The notes under the pieces: model-generated
What the model saw: only the letters and a program-made list of their open reading frames with translations
Told to the model about the DNA's origin: nothing
Database searches by the model: none
Made by a program: the position numbers and the translations under genes
In this document: one piece after another, positions 11,775 through 24,603 of the stretch
Layout of the letters: every line of letters begins with the position of its first letter
Position numbering within the stretch: position 1 is the first letter of the stretch
From: Phialocephala subalpina
Lineage: Eukaryota > Ascomycota > Leotiomycetes > Helotiales > Mollisiaceae
Direction: 5' to 3'
NCBI GenBank assembly: GCA_900073065.1
Contig: FJOG01000019.1
Coordinates: forward strand, 641,076-705,075
Length of the DNA stretch: 64,000 nucleotides

Positions 11775-12268
11775 TTCGGTGGGATTTGAGTGCGATGTCC
11801 ATCGCAGAGAAGACGATGAGCGCTGAAGGACGAAATGAATTGAAGGTTGATGTTGCATTGTGGCGTTCAATATGTATGCAGGTTGGAGAGATGCTAAGTG
11901 TTTTGGGATGGGAGACAGGGGGCAGGTTATTTTTGGAAGCAGAAACACTGGGTTGATAGGGCCAAAACCAGATACCAAGCAGACGAACACTGAAGAAAAT
12001 ATTGATGGAGACGCAGTGTTCGGGCATTAGAGAATAAGCTCATAATGCTGCGGCGAAGGACTACTGGTCCGGATTTAAGTACGAGAAGCAGATGCAAGAG
12101 GAGCAAAAGAACACGCTCGTAGCAAGAGGTCTATACTTTGTTTGAAATTCAGATTGTCCCAGGACTTCTGGGACATGCGAAATGCTTTTTGCGGAAGCCG
12201 AGAAAATGAATGAAGGGAACAATTCGCTCAGCAATCAGACAAGAGCTTTTATTTCAAAGCTTGGCCGA
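11775..12268. other. intergenic
   Basis: 5' flank of the membrane-protein gene and 3' flank of SSF1. The open frame from 11774 to 11990 may be 5' leader or an N-terminal extension. Nothing else seen. Confidence 0.5.
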
Positions 12269-13746
12269 TCAACCCGCAGCTATCTCTTCTTCCTCATCTT
12301 CCCACTCGCCTCTATCTTCCATTTCCTCGTTCAGCTCCATCTCACCATCGCCTTCTAAGCCCTCACTGTTGAAAGTCAGTAAGTTTCGTTTCAATGTACT
12401 GAGGGGCAAGGGGGATTTAAAAGTGCTTACGAGTCCCACTCATCGACGTCCATCTCATCGTCGTCGTCCTCTTCCGCTGCGTCACCCTTCGCACCAAGAC
12501 CCTTGGCTTTCCTCTTCTTCTCAACATTCTCCTTCTGCATCTTCTTCCTCGCCTCTTTCTCTTGTCTTCTCTGCTCCCACTTCTTCTCCAAGTCCTTGAT
12601 TTCCTCTTTCGACTTGTGAATGTACTCATGCCACATGACCTTTCCATTACAGACACCTTCCTCAACCTTAGTCATCCGCAGCTTCATCCTAGGTCCCAAC
12701 TCTACTAATTTGACGGCTCTCTTCTCGACGCCGTTCTTGCCGCCTTTGCTCTTGGAATCCCGCGTACGGTCTTTCTGACGCTTCGATAGAATCTTCTTGG
12801 CTCGCGTCTCCACGACCTCCACTTCAGCGTCTGTATCGACTTCACTCCCGCTCGTAGCATCGGTCATGTAGCCTTCTCCATCGTTACTGACCATGTAATC
12901 TGCAATGTCTTCCATCTTGCCTAGATTTGGGAGTCCGCCTTTCTTGCTTTTGCCTGACTTTTGGGAATTTAATACCCTTTCTGCGGCATTCAGTCTCCGT
13001 AATGGTTTCGAAAGGCCGGTGGCTTTTGTTGTGATGGCGTAGTGTCTGAGGTTTAGCGTATATGTGCCGTCGTTCTCCTTTGCTGGTTCGCGGTTCAAGA
13101 GCATTACTCGGCGGATGGAGGATAGTGGTGTGTTTTGGGGTGTGATTGCTGGAAAGAGAGACTGGAACATCGTGGTGACGAGAGATTCGAGATGTTTGGG
13201 TACTTTGGAGCCAGGTTCGGAGTCGGAGGCGGGAGAAATGAAATTGTTCATGACGAGCTAGAAATGTTAGCATTGGTCTTTATGTCCAGCAATAGCAGGG
13301 AAATTTACCAGAGGAGGACTTAAGTATTCCTTTCCGCCACCTTTTGGGTGCTTCAAAGCTTTCCTAATATCCTTGCATAGCGAATAGCTCTCCACATTGA
13401 AGTGTAACGTCGGCCCTCGAGGTGTGACTGCCAGTCGCATGTTGGTATTTCCAGACTCTGATCTCGAAAACAGCATAAGATGCGTTACACCGAGCGGTCC
13501 TGACATTGTAACGTAATCTCTCAGTCGATTGGCCCTTCTCTCCTTCAATCTCGATGCAGTATCGGGCTCCATCATCAATCGCACATCCTTTACAAGCTGG
13601 CTCACGCTGGTTCCAACTTCGCCAGCTCCAATTCGAATGACCATGCTCTTCGGGTTGTTTGATGTCTTGCTGGCAGGAACTCCCTTGCCCGCAGGACCAT
13701 TGTTGGCACCAACATGCGTACGCTTCTTTGTTCGACGTCGTGCCAT
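12269..13746 (-). CDS. SSF1: ribosome biogenesis protein, Brix domain (Ssf1/Peter Pan)
   Basis: Nucleolar factor for 60S subunit assembly (27S pre-rRNA processing). Exons 13746-13309, 13257-12431 and 12365-12269 total 1362 nt, giving 453 aa, the family length. It starts MARRRTKKRTH. The Brix domain runs from about residue 30 to 290, with SMVIRIGAGEVG near its start, the MEPDTASRLKERRANRLRDY segment and MSGPLGVTHLMLFS (hallmark of Ssf1), then HLESLVTTMFQSLFP and LLNREP-like text. The C-terminal third is lysine-rich with long charged helices, and the last exon adds an acidic tail. Introns have GTAAAT/TAG and GTAAGC/CAG borders with CTAAC or CTGAC branch points. It is divergent from the helicase RRP3, another nucleolar protein, across 197 bp. 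Confidence 0.95.
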
Positions 13747-13943
13747 GGTTGCGAATGTATTGTGGTTTGAATGTCCCAAGGCGCGTGGGAGAATGAGATT
13801 CGAGATTCTTGAGGGCAGAAATAAATTTTGGCGGGGCCCAGCTTTGCACAGCCAATCAAGAGCCGGACGTCGATAAAGAGAGCTTATCTGTAAAATTTAT
13901 TTCATCGACGCAATATCAGTCCTACACACCAACAACCACGACA
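13747..13943. promoter_or_regulatory. shared bidirectional promoter SSF1/RRP3
   Basis: The 197 bp between two divergent start codons must contain both promoters and both 5' leaders. It holds a 12-nt inverted repeat: GAAATAAATTTT at 13818-13829 and its exact reverse complement at 13892-13903, so each gene sees the same element in the same orientation. The AAATTT core resembles the RRPE element of yeast ribosome-biogenesis promoters. A CCAAT box (AGCCAATCAAG, about 13850) lies between the arms. Confidence 0.7.
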
Positions 13944-15483
13944 ATGCTGCCAGTAAAGAGGAGAAAAACCGACGAGGACAGGCCAAAAGGTCTAAATATC
14001 AAGAAGAAGAAGACGAAGAATGTTGTCAAGGACCCGGTACCTGCGTCAGCTTCTTCGTCGCCGGCTCCCGAACCAGAAAATGTCCAGGCACCGAAGGGAG
14101 ATTCAGATGAGGAAGCAGAGGTAGAAGGAGAAGTAGAGGCGCCGAAGAGTTTTAAAGACTTAGTATGCAGATACTTGCTTTCTGTTTATACTGCGGCTAA
14201 TGGAGTATACCTAGGGCATCATCGATTCCCTATGCGACGCCTGCACCGCTTTGGGATACAAAAATCCAACTCCAATTCAAGCACAATCAATACCTCTCGC
14301 ATTAGAAGGCCGAGATCTGATAGGACTCGCAGAGACTGGTAGTGGAAAAACAGCGGCATTCGCGCTTCCAATTCTACAAGCTCTACTCGACAAACCTCAA
14401 CCTCTGTTCGGACTCGTCCTTGCGCCCACTCGCGAATTGGCATATCAGATATCACAAGCTTTCGAGGCTTTGGGCTCGCTCATATCGGTACGATGTGCGG
14501 TTATTGTTGGAGGAATGGATATGGTTCCCCAAGCCATTGCGCTTGGCAAGAAACCTCACATCATTGTGGCTACACCCGGACGACTGCTGGATCACCTGGA
14601 GAATACTAAAGGGTTCTCGTTACGATCGCTGAAATACTTGGTCATGGACGAGGCGGATCGTTTACTAGATCTTGACTTTGGGCCTATCCTAGACAAGATA
14701 CTAAAGGTCCTCCCACGAGAACGCCGAACCTACCTCTTCTCTGCGACGATAAGTTCCAAAGTCGAAAGTCTGCAGAGAGCAAGTTTGAAGGATCCGCTTC
14801 GAGTTAGTGTCAGCAGCAGCAAGTATCAGACAGTCTCGACATTGAAGCAGAGTTATATTTTCATACCCCTCATACACAAGGATACCTACCTAGTCTTTCT
14901 GTTAAACGAGTTCGCTGGACAGTCAGCAATTGTCTTCACACGAACGGTCAATGAGACGCAGCGAATTGCTATCCTCCTACGATCACTAGGCTTTGGTGCC
15001 ATCCCACTACACGGCCAGCTCAGTCAATCTGCACGTCTAGGAGCTTTGAACAAATTCCGAGCAGGATCACGAGAGATCCTCGTCGCTACAGATGTCGCGG
15101 CTCGTGGTCTCGATATTCCATCCGTCGATGTGGTCCTCAACTACGACTTGCCACCCGACAGCAAGACCTATATCCATCGTGTTGGACGAACTGCGCGAGC
15201 TGGGAAGGCTGGTGTTGCTATCAGTATTGTGACTCAGTACGATGTTGAGATTTTCAAGAGGACAGAAGCTGCGTTGAAGATGGAGCTGAAGGAGCATGAG
15301 ACGGAAAAGGATGAGGTGATGGTGTTCAAGGCGAGAGTCGAGGAGGCGCAGAGACATGCGAGAAATGAGATGAAGAATCTGCATGAGGATAGAGGCAAGA
15401 AGGGGTCAGTGTTGAAGGGCAGGAGACCGAAGCCAGGCGACAAAAAGAGAGGACGGGATGAAATGGACAAAGAAGAAGGTTAA
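13944..15483 (+). CDS. RRP3: DEAD-box ATP-dependent rRNA helicase Rrp3 (DDX47)
   Basis: RNA helicase for 18S rRNA maturation in the nucleolus. Exons 13944-14162 and 14215-15483 (intron GTATGC...CTAG, 52 bp) give 495 aa. The first exon encodes a lysine-rich, then acidic leader ending FKDL. All helicase motifs are present: Q motif GYKNPTPIQ, motif I AETGSGKT (about 112-119), Ia PTRELA, GG, TPGR (Ib), II DEAD (about 218), III SATI (about 249), [17 protein letters not shown] and [12 protein letters not shown] (about 394). The short basic C-terminus ([15 protein letters not shown]) fits Rrp3 rather than other DEAD-box subfamilies. Divergent from SSF1, so the two ribosome factors are probably co-expressed. 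Confidence 0.95.
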
Positions 15484-17661
15484 GCTTCTACTAACAATTC
15501 AACATCAGTTTCAGATCTACCAGAGCATGCTCAAAGTACAAGCCAATTGGGTACATTCGTTCTATTGAGTGAGTGCCGAGCCAATCGCACTTTCCTTTTC
15601 ATGCATTCATTTGACGCCTGGCTGAAAAGGGTTGGTATGTTCAGCCGCACTCAATCATGAGAGGTGCCATCCTCCTTCTCCATCTCAGTACGTAAGCCCT
15701 TCACCGACCCTAGAACCAAACTCCATACGGCCTTTCGTCATCCATACACAAATCATCCTGGACGCTATCTCATTGTTTTAACATCTTGAAAGTCCCACAT
15801 ATCTTCGGCCATTACTCAGCACGCAAGAGTCTAGGTTCACAGGTTGATGACAGGCAAGGTGTGGTCTTGGGTTTCGAAGTGCAGCATGGTGTTGTGAAAG
15901 ATGGACTCAACGATTCATACGGAACGCCACTAATAGCTGGCCATCTCGAAAACTCCTGGATGCAACACCTTACACTTTATGCCTTGAAGATACAGGTATG
16001 ATGGGCGATCACCGATTCGAGAGTTTGGCAGATTCAGGCTTTGATCAAGACCATCTTCAAAAGTAACGCTACCTCCAAAGCAATGCGCTCCCCAACTACA
16101 AAATCGATCCCAAAAACAAGTGCTCTATGGCTTCTCCAATGCAAAGGCCACTCTATAATCGAGTCGGTATCCTCGGTTCCCAAGCAATTGAGTTAAAGTC
16201 CGCCAACACAAACCGGATATTATTCCGTTCCGAGAGTAATTGCTTTCCCAATGCCAAGTTTTCAGTATCCATACGCCATCCCTATGTTCCATCTAACAGC
16301 TTGATTTTCCCCAAAACCAAACGCCAGTGCTCTATCCAATGTACGAGGCGGTTATAGAAGCCGGGAGCGCAACTTAAGTTGCTCCATGACTAACGACGAA
16401 TCGAAGGCACATCGCTCCAGTCTCAGCGACAGAACTGGCAGAGGTGGCTACTCATGAGGCGCTTGCAGTTGCCGCATGGATATTTCAAGGAGTTTTGGAG
16501 AGGAGGCTTGGGAGTCTTGGTTCTAGGTTCGTTGGCATAGGAGTTCTTGTCCTAGTTCTTGCCGCTGACACTACCTGGAGCTAGAGGGTACTGGGAATAT
16601 AATTGCATTAGCTCTTGGCCTTGCGGCATCTGCTGCAGCTGTTGGAGTTGGAAGACATTGGGAAGGTAGTGCGCGGTTATTGTTTGTCAAGAAGAAGTTT
16701 AGGTGTTATAGAGGTGGGTTGTCTGGTTGCGAAGTGCAAGAGACACTTGATGCGCAGTTGCTATTTCTTGCGAGGTTGTAGAAGGAATAGATGCAATGAC
16801 CTTCAGAGTTGCGAATGGTAAGATTGTCCTGATGTGCAGAGTAATCGTTGACGATTTGAGGTCGGACGTCGTGAATTGTAAATCGCAAGATAGTGTTGGT
16901 AGTGTCGAGATTATATGCGTTCTGGAAGGAGGCTATTCACCATGCGCGCACTCTAGCCGGATTTGGACTATGGCCATTACTTCAGGCGAAACCTTATTTT
17001 AAGCTTATTCTAAGAGCTGGGTGTCTCTTACATATTGGTACAATCTATAGCACAACTGCTCCCCGCAGCTTACCGCGACTCCCCTTCTCCCACTTTCTTC
17101 TCATGGAGTGTGACTGCAGTTCCAATTATCCCTCAGCATCCATAGAGCTCATACAACTACCTCGCACTCAACTAGAAATGTCGGGAAAACCAGCATGCTT
17201 CTATCTGTCAGAGATGGCAAGAAAACGGGACATAAATTGCGCCTGTTTGGATTCAAGCCAAACTGGAACGTGGAATTCAGACATTCGAATTCAAACTCTC
17301 AACAAACTAGAAAAGCCCCTGGGAGATTAGTAATAGCAGAACTCGATGTGTTATCTAATAAACGCTGTCATACTGGAATATCCATCGACTCATGGGACTT
17401 TGTTGGTTGTTCCCCTGAATTACCCCACACCTCTCGCTAAACAACCGATCATTAACCTTACCCCACCCCCTTTCCCATCCACAACTGTCTTCAAACACCC
17501 CAACCTACTAGCCGCCCACCATCAAAAACAACATCGTGTTTTTGAACTTGGAAGTTTCGTCTACGTAATTCGTTCCCGACGACCGAAAATCTATAAACTT
17601 GGACATGTGTAATCCGTTGAACGTCGGCGGACAAGGCACCGAGCGGCGAGCAATCTATTTA
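15484..17661. other. gene-poor stretch with possible decayed coding sequence
   Basis: No intact gene is recognised. Plus-strand frames at 15786-16001, at about 15952-16070 (containing TPYTLCLEDTGMMGDHRFES), at about 16399-16580 (containing TELAEVATHEALAVAAWIF) and at 16597-16790 (Ala/Gly-rich helix) look protein-like. They lie in different frames, with a CTAAC-type acceptor near 16410. They could be exons of an unknown gene or a pseudogene; I cannot join them convincingly. Confidence 0.35.
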
Positions 17662-20120
17662 TTAGGTATATTTCTCACCCCTCCGCAAGCCTAGGACCCT
17701 GTCCTCAAGCCCAAACGCAATATCCCCATCGCCATCTACCAACTCCCTGAATCTCACCTTCGTCTTCCTTACATCTCTATCTAACGGCAGCGCTCCAAGC
17801 GAGCTCCCCTCAACCAATCGATCCAACTGCACATTCCGAGTCGTTGCGATGGTCGCTGAGAACGACGTACTATGACTGACTCCGTTCTGTATCGTGACAT
17901 ACGTCCCAATAGCGATGCTGAGGATAGCGACGGCGATGGCTACGCCGTAAGAGAGTATGAGGTTGAGGCTGTTGTATTGGTAGATGTTGTGGGTTGAGAA
18001 GGTGGTGATGGGGATGGTTTGGTTTGGTGCGCCGCTGGTTTTGTTGTCAGCAGGTAGCTTCATTTGGAGAGGTGAAACTTACGAGATGTTAGCAGATAAC
18101 ATGCTGATTGTGATGTTGTTGAAAAGATCTTCGATAGCTGGTGCTAATGTCCCGTTCCGGCACATCCACGAAGGCTGCTCGAAGATGTCCGTGTGGGCGT
18201 GACCACTTATGTTATTGTTGGGCGCGAAGTAGCGATCCATGTTCTCTATATCAAACCAGAAGTTTGGTGTCATATCCTCACAGGCTATGAGCCCAGTCAA
18301 CATTGCCCTGCTCGTCTGTGATTCGACTTCCAGAATGGTGGCATCGGCCCCCCACATGGTTGACATCGCCAAAGTTATATTTCCACTCAGGACATTCACC
18401 AGCGCAGTAAAAATTGAGCCGTATGCTGGGAGCTCAGGCCAGAGAAGTCCTGCAGTAGCTCGACGTATCCCATTCAATTCCCCGAACTCAGAAATCATGT
18501 AAAGAGGTCTGAAATCGGTGATGTTCCGGCTCACGCTTTGGATGCTACTTACATATCCGAAGTCGAGCTCGAAAGAAGCATTTCCAAGGACGCATACGAT
18601 TTCTGAACTCGTAGTTGTAATCCACAATTGTTGACTTGTGAAGGTTTCGTTGTCAAAGCTCGATAGCCTAGCAATTTCTTTGAAAATGAGCGAATTTTGG
18701 TCGACATCGGCGAAGTCCCCATTTGCAGTCATGTTGGCCTGATATGAGATAAGGTCGGCGAAATCCGCTGGAAGATCAACATTCCAATTGTTGAATTGAT
18801 CAATGGCTGGACAGCCTCCCTTGCCTGTCGTAGGCTCTGTAACCCAGCCCGGACATCCATCGTTGGGGGCAAAAGCGGAAAACACCAGTGCTTGCCACCA
18901 AGAACTTTTGATGTCACCAACCAACATCTCATTCTTTGTAGTGTTGAACTCTGGCGATTCAGCGATACCTGGCGTGGTTATGAACACCCCTGTTTCGTTA
19001 TTATAAGTTGACTTGTTGAAAAGTTGCTGCGAGTAGTAATCGAAAACTGGCTTTTGGGTAGCATTTGCTGCCTTACATTGCAGTGAAGGGCCATGGAATT
19101 TTATGCTGTAAGAGGAGTTGAGGTACGGCGGTGAAATTGGCAACAGACTCATCTCGTATGCCGTATCTGTTGCCACGCTGATGATCGAAGGCGGAGGTGC
19201 TAAGTTTGTTTCGTCGGTGATCCAGCCTGGCAGAGACCCTGCAAAGAAGGGACAATTAGCAGCTATCCCAGGATTGTTTCAGGACGTTTGACCGCATGAC
19301 GCCAGAAAGACTCGTAAGACTACTGGGAGCAGGAGAGTATTTCTCCCTGTACGTACAGTTCAAAGATGGCCATGGAGTAAGGATCGTTTGATTTTGCAAT
19401 CCAGGGACCACCGACAAGGTTCCGGGAGGAGTGACAGAGGCAATACCCATGCACCTAGATATATATTAGCCAAGAAGCGGAAGAAAGCTAAGCCTGCTCA
19501 CCAACTTATTAATGCTAGTAGCACTGCGATCTGGCCATGCTTGAGGATTTCCGGGTTGAAAAAGGCTCTTGGATCGGATGTCATAGTGAAGAGGTTATCA
19601 AGTGTTTCCAGTGTGTATCCTCGCCTCCTGACCATTGACCAAATATATTGGCTGTGGGCAATTACAGTCGCCGCTGCCAACAGATGAACGACCAGAAAGG
19701 CAAAGGTGGTCCCAAATGTGATAGCCCATTGCTGCCGCCTGGCAGAGCCGGCAATGGTTCCATCGAGCGACTTGTAATAGAAATGGTGTCCGAGGGCGAG
19801 AGCTACCCCGCTAAAAGTGCAGAATAACACATAGCTTGGCTGCTGCCAGTGTAGTCCCCACTTCACGTACTTGGGGTTCCCTCCCTGACTGAAGATATCT
19901 TTCTTGTATTTTCGAGACTCGAAGAAAATGAACCCAAGTTGCCCTTGTTGGAACGACTGTTATTCAACGGATTGATTGCAGACAACGGTGAGACAGGACG
20001 TCGACTCTGTGTCATCGAAGAATTTTCGTCTGGCAGATCTTGATCACATGACGTGCTTTCAAATTCAGAAGGACTTCGGGATACATCGATGTAAGGTTTG
20101 CGCTGTACCATTGAGACCAT
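17662..20120 (-). CDS. fungal membrane protein with large extracytoplasmic domain
   Basis: Fits a recurrent Pezizomycotina family of unknown function, sometimes labelled formylmethionine deformylase-like without enzymatic evidence. Firm exons are 19502 up to about 19953, 19454 to about 19300, 19238-18083 and 18034-17662. A leader exon up to the ATG at 20120 and the splice near 19300 are less sure. Three helices lie near the N-terminus (SYVLFCTFSGVALALGHHF, the WAITFGTTFAFLVVHLLAA helix, and GQIAVLLALISW continued across an intron). About 400 residues rich in N-x-S/T sites and Cys follow, then one last helix (LILSYGVAIAVAILSIAIG) and a cytosolic tail with TKVRFRELVDGDGDIAFGL. The GYTLETLDNLF/TSDP segment between helices 2 and 3 is the family signature. 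Confidence 0.75.
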
Positions 20121-21018
20121 GGCGAGGGGGGTTTTCTTCTAAAAAGAGAACTCAGATGTTGCACCTTGGATATATAGCTTGATGCTCTATTTTCGAAGCT
20201 TGAATCTCCATTCTCGTAAGCACCTCGAATGACAATCCTTGCTTCGGGTTAATCCGCTTAGCTGCGCAGCAGAAGGAATTCGGCAGTACGTAAAACATTG
20301 TGCCGCACACTTGCAGTGCCGTACAGTACCTCTTGCAACTGTTGGGCGCTCGCCGCGACTGCTGTTCGATCGGCCCACTAGAGCTGACCGCAAAAGGAGG
20401 GAGTATAGCAGAAACAAAGCATGGGCAGAGAGAAACAGGACAAAAGTGAAAAAGCACAGTATCTAGTGGGGTAAAAGTGTTTTCTCTGAAGATTTGATGT
20501 TGATATAGGTAGTTGGTGAGGTGATAAAGGGTTGGTGTCGTGAGGTGGCTATGTCTAGGGTGTGCCTATAATATTCACGATCACGTGAAGGCGTCATCTC
20601 CGCGAACCTCGATTTACTTCCTTCGAATATCCAGCCTGCCCAATACTCTACTCCAGATTGCATCTCATACCTCCTAAGGAGTGCTGTATTTGACCGTCCC
20701 TTTTATGCTGTTTGTGTTTAACCAAATAAGGCTAGCCTTACTGCCTCGTCAATTCCTGCATGATTGCTGAAACTCGAACATAGGGAAGTCAACAAGCATT
20801 TGAGGAAGCGTTTTCTCTATTGTAAGATCATATCTTTGCTATTCTGAAACACTTGAAGCATTGCATTTTCTTACAACTCCAAGCAATACTACTTATTATA
20901 TAGCCCAGATTGATAAATCTGGGGCAATCTCGCGCCTTCAACAATGTCCCTCGAACATCCAGACTTTCAAAGCACCACCTTACTTCCCTACCCCAATTAC
21001 AAGCCGCAGACCATCTTC
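20121..21018. other. intergenic
   Basis: 5' flank of the membrane-protein gene and 3' flank of the MFS gene. No gene, repeat or RNA was recognised. Confidence 0.5.
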
Positions 21019-23324
21019 TCAACCAGCAAATGTACTCCTGCTCCTCAGCCACGCACCATATCTCCAGAGATAGAACATGCCAACGACACCCAAGCAGGAC
21101 AGTCCGGCCAACAAACTGACTCCTCCACCGATTCCTAAATTGATAAACATTGGCCTCGAGAATAAAATACAAGCCGCCGCGAACAACGATCGCGATAGAT
21201 CATTTGCCGCGAACAAGGAGGCCGCATATTTTGGGTACGACAATGGCAGATACACAAACACACATTGGAAGATCAGGAAATTGGCAGTGACCAAGATGAC
21301 CACACCAATGAGGCTGGCAATCCAATGTACTCCATGACGAGCAGTCCATCTGAACACGGGGTAATCAGCAATTGCACTTCTAAGGATGTCTCGAGAGAAA
21401 TATCATGAGACACCTCCAAATAGGAAAAGGAATAATTCCCTATTTTCTACTCACCCAAACATAAAATAGCCGGCTGGAAGGAAGATGACACCGAGAAGTG
21501 CTGGAACGAGACGATGTTCTGGGGCGCGCAGGCCGTTTTTCTTGATATCTGGGATCAGATACTTGAATTGGTAGATTAGAAAACCGGATACACCGATCAG
21601 ACAAGCGATCCCAATTGTGACGAAAGCGAGACCGGTTTCGCCAAGGTTGAAACCGTAAATAGGTGGGTAGACCAAGGGGAAAGCTTCGAAGAAAGAGTAA
21701 TAGATTCCATAAGTCAAGGACGTCTGTGCTTCTGTCAATCCTTCTGCTTTGAACAATGCTGACCTGGATTTAGGACACTCACGTATATATTCGTGAAAGC
21801 GACAGCAGGATCCTTGATCATAATTTCAACCGGCTTGATAATGGCATCCCAAAACACCTCGGAAACTGTCAGCTTCTCCTGATCGATTTCGCTCTTCGAT
21901 TTGATATGTGTCGCTCCAGTAAGTTTCCGCAGGCGCTGGGCTCGGCGGCGGAGGATGTTGTCTGATGAAGTTTCGGGATATGCGAATAGGAAGACGATAA
22001 GGATTGGGCCGGTCAGCCAGACAATCTCCCACAATCCCCACTACAATGAGTTAGTATCATCTTTTGCAAAAAGCGCAGTAGGTGAGATAGGGGTTTCAAT
22101 CTCCCAGTCTTGGCAAGACAATCGAGGAGGCTTGACTGGGCTGAGAGATTGAGCATGCTGAGGTGAGAGGCTCCTCGGCCCCCAACATAGCGAAACCAAA
22201 GAGGCGAGATAAAGAAAGGGATTGCTTACGCGCCAGCCTTTGGCCTGGACAGCGAATGCCGCGATGATGGGGCCTATGGCTGGACCCCAGAAGCAGGCCG
22301 CTGTCCAGGAAGAGAGGTAAACTGGGAGCTCGAGCAGTGAGTACTATGTCTCGTTAGCCTGGATCGATAAAGTTGGAGTGTGACGGCAGCTACCATATCA
22401 CCAACCGAAGCCCCTCCATTTGCAAGACATGGACTCCCAAAGAAACCGGTCAGAAATCTCAAGACTAGTAGTCCTGCATAGTTGTCCACAACCGCTGTTG
22501 GAAACGACAAGATAACGAAAAGCGCAAAAGTGGGAACGTAAACCCAATTCCTTCCAATCGCAGCAATTTCGCTCAACGGCGCGAAGAGCAGTGGGCCAAT
22601 CCCATATCCCACGACATAGATTGCAAGACCGATGGCTGCTGGTGTCGCTCCGACATGGAACTGTTTCATAACTCCCTCTTCACCTGGAACGTACATACTG
22701 GATGCACCGTAAACGGCCATGGAGTACAAACACAACTGCAAAAGCACCCATCCTTTCTTCGACCCGTTCCAGTTTTGTGGGTTCGCCGGGTCATCCGTGG
22801 AATACCAGTCAACGAGGATGGTTCCGTCAGCAGTTTTGGTTGGAGCTATCGCGATTGATTTTGTCCTTTCGGCTTCGAGGTTTTGTTCCACATCAAACCG
22901 CTCGTTAGTGTATGGACGCGTTGAAGTCCTGGACAGCACAGTGTGGAGTGTCGAGGGACGGGATCGGGTAGGTGTCATTTCGTCATCGGCGGCGGTCTTT
23001 ATGGGCTCGAGGTGAAATGGGGCTGGATCTCCAGTCTCGACATCGTCTTCATCCTCGTCGTCAACATCTTCGGCTTCCTTTTTGGTGGTCTCTGGGCTTT
23101 CTTCTGCAGAATCGGCAACCTTTTCTTCTTGTTCAGCTGAGTTCTCGTCTTGTGCTAGGAGAGCGTTCTATTTCACGTCAGTTTAGTCTAACTGTATTGA
23201 GCTCACGGAGTCGTACTAGTGGTGTCCAACTGAAGCCTTCTCTTTCCTCAGGATAGAGTAGGACTTTGTTCTTGGTAACGTATCTCAACATCTGACCAAC
23301 AGCTGATTCTCGCAAGAGATCCAT
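21019..23324 (-). CDS. MFS transporter, DHA1 family (polyamine/drug type)
   Basis: Plasma-membrane proton antiporter. Exons 23324-23217, 23167-22394, 22343-22230, 22040-21783, 21723-21455 and 21349-21019 total 1854 nt, giving 617 aa. The start MDLLRESAVGQMLRYVTKN, followed by YPEE, is the typical N-terminus of fungal Tpo/fluconazole-type DHA1 carriers. An acidic insert of about 60 residues follows, longer than usual. Next come DPANPQNW ahead of helix 1, GYGIGPLLFAPLSE (helix 4 motif), LTGFFGSPCLANGG, and a loop with YPETSSDNILRRRAQRLRK between the six-helix halves. The C-terminal half ends with GGGVSLLAGLSCLG. It is transcribed toward the membrane-protein gene. With the hydrolase, SDR, regulator and monooxygenase to its right it could be the exporter of a small cluster, but it lacks their CGGAA repeat in its upstream region. 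Confidence 0.92.
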
Positions 23325-24603
23325 TGCTACTGGATCGGGGATGTTGATGAAGTCTAGGCAGACCTAAAGATACGAAATACGATGAGAGTGGCACTTGCTT
23401 CTTTGTTTTGATGGAATGCTGGAGAAAACTGAAGCAAGAAATATTACGATGGTACAATTCCAGAAAGTGAAATATGGAGCCTACCTCACTCACTGCTATA
23501 TACCACTCTTACGCACGACACTTGCTCGTCCATGGCTGTCTATCGTTGCCTCTGTCGCAACTCTAGATTGATAATACAAAGGGTCCACTCGACAGCTTGG
23601 GAAGACATGGGTGTTGTTTGGTTTTCGAATGATTACTATCCAATGCGTATCCCTCTTCGGGAGATTTTTAGTCAGGAACAAAGGGCTTGTCAGCATGTAT
23701 GCATACGGTATGTTATCGCCGAAGGATCGTTGAATGTGATTGGCCAACCTCCGCCGACAACGACGAATTTGTCACACAAGCCTCAATTCAAAGAGCATCA
23801 TTCGTCTTGGCAGTTTCGCGTTCGAGATAGGAATTATTTTTTCTGTTTATGGGAAAAGCACGAAGGATATCGATACGCGAGACAGATATAGCAGCATGGA
23901 TGTATATGCGGGTTGGTTGGCTTTTGATAGGTTGGACGGGTACAAAAGCGCGAGCTCGGGACGGGCATTGAAGTGCCGGGCGAGTGTTCGCTCGAAGGTG
24001 AGTTCTTAATCGCCCAATTGTTTCTCTTCCAAACCTTTTACGTGAAGTTCAAACCCACGGAATTCATCTTTCGGAATTAACCTAATCTTGATTACTGAAG
24101 AAAGACGACATTGGGATTGCCTATTGAGTTTCTCATCTTCGTTTTCGGTGCTTACTGGCAGTATCCCCGAAGTAAGCATTTCTCACCTGCCGTAACGCCG
24201 CGAATTTGTAAGATGCCTCAGACACGACTGTTTTCTGCCTTGGACAGCTCGTTTCGCTCGCGATCCAGTCTTGCTTTGTCTCCTAGAATTGCTCATGACA
24301 GCGTACTCTTCGTGCATCTTGGAACTATTCACGTCCGTGGTTAGAGTCTTGATGAACTCGCAATCTAAATTGAACGCAGGACGGCAAATCTTTAAAGTCA
24401 AGAATTGGTAAGTTGTTTCACGATTTTAGACACCCCACAGAAGGGATCTGAGACTACTGTTGCCTGCGATGCTCACAGGTCCACCAAAAAGCGACTCCCA
24501 AAGCCTTGGAGCCAACGACCCCACAAGAAGAAAGAAGGAAGAGAGTATGCGTTCACGTCCTTGGGTTTGCCATCTGCGGTCAAGCGGCAAAGGACCAAGC
24601 TTC
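23325..24603. other. intergenic
   Basis: Promoter side of the MFS gene and 3' side of the hydrolase. Two plus-strand frames of about 90-120 codons (23532-23891, 23740-24009) have no recognisable family or splice support and are not called. Confidence 0.45.

Noticed and set aside
23532..23891. Plus-strand 119-codon frame between the MFS and hydrolase genes
   Set aside because: No recognisable domain, no splice continuation and an overlapping frame on the other strand of similar quality; probably chance.
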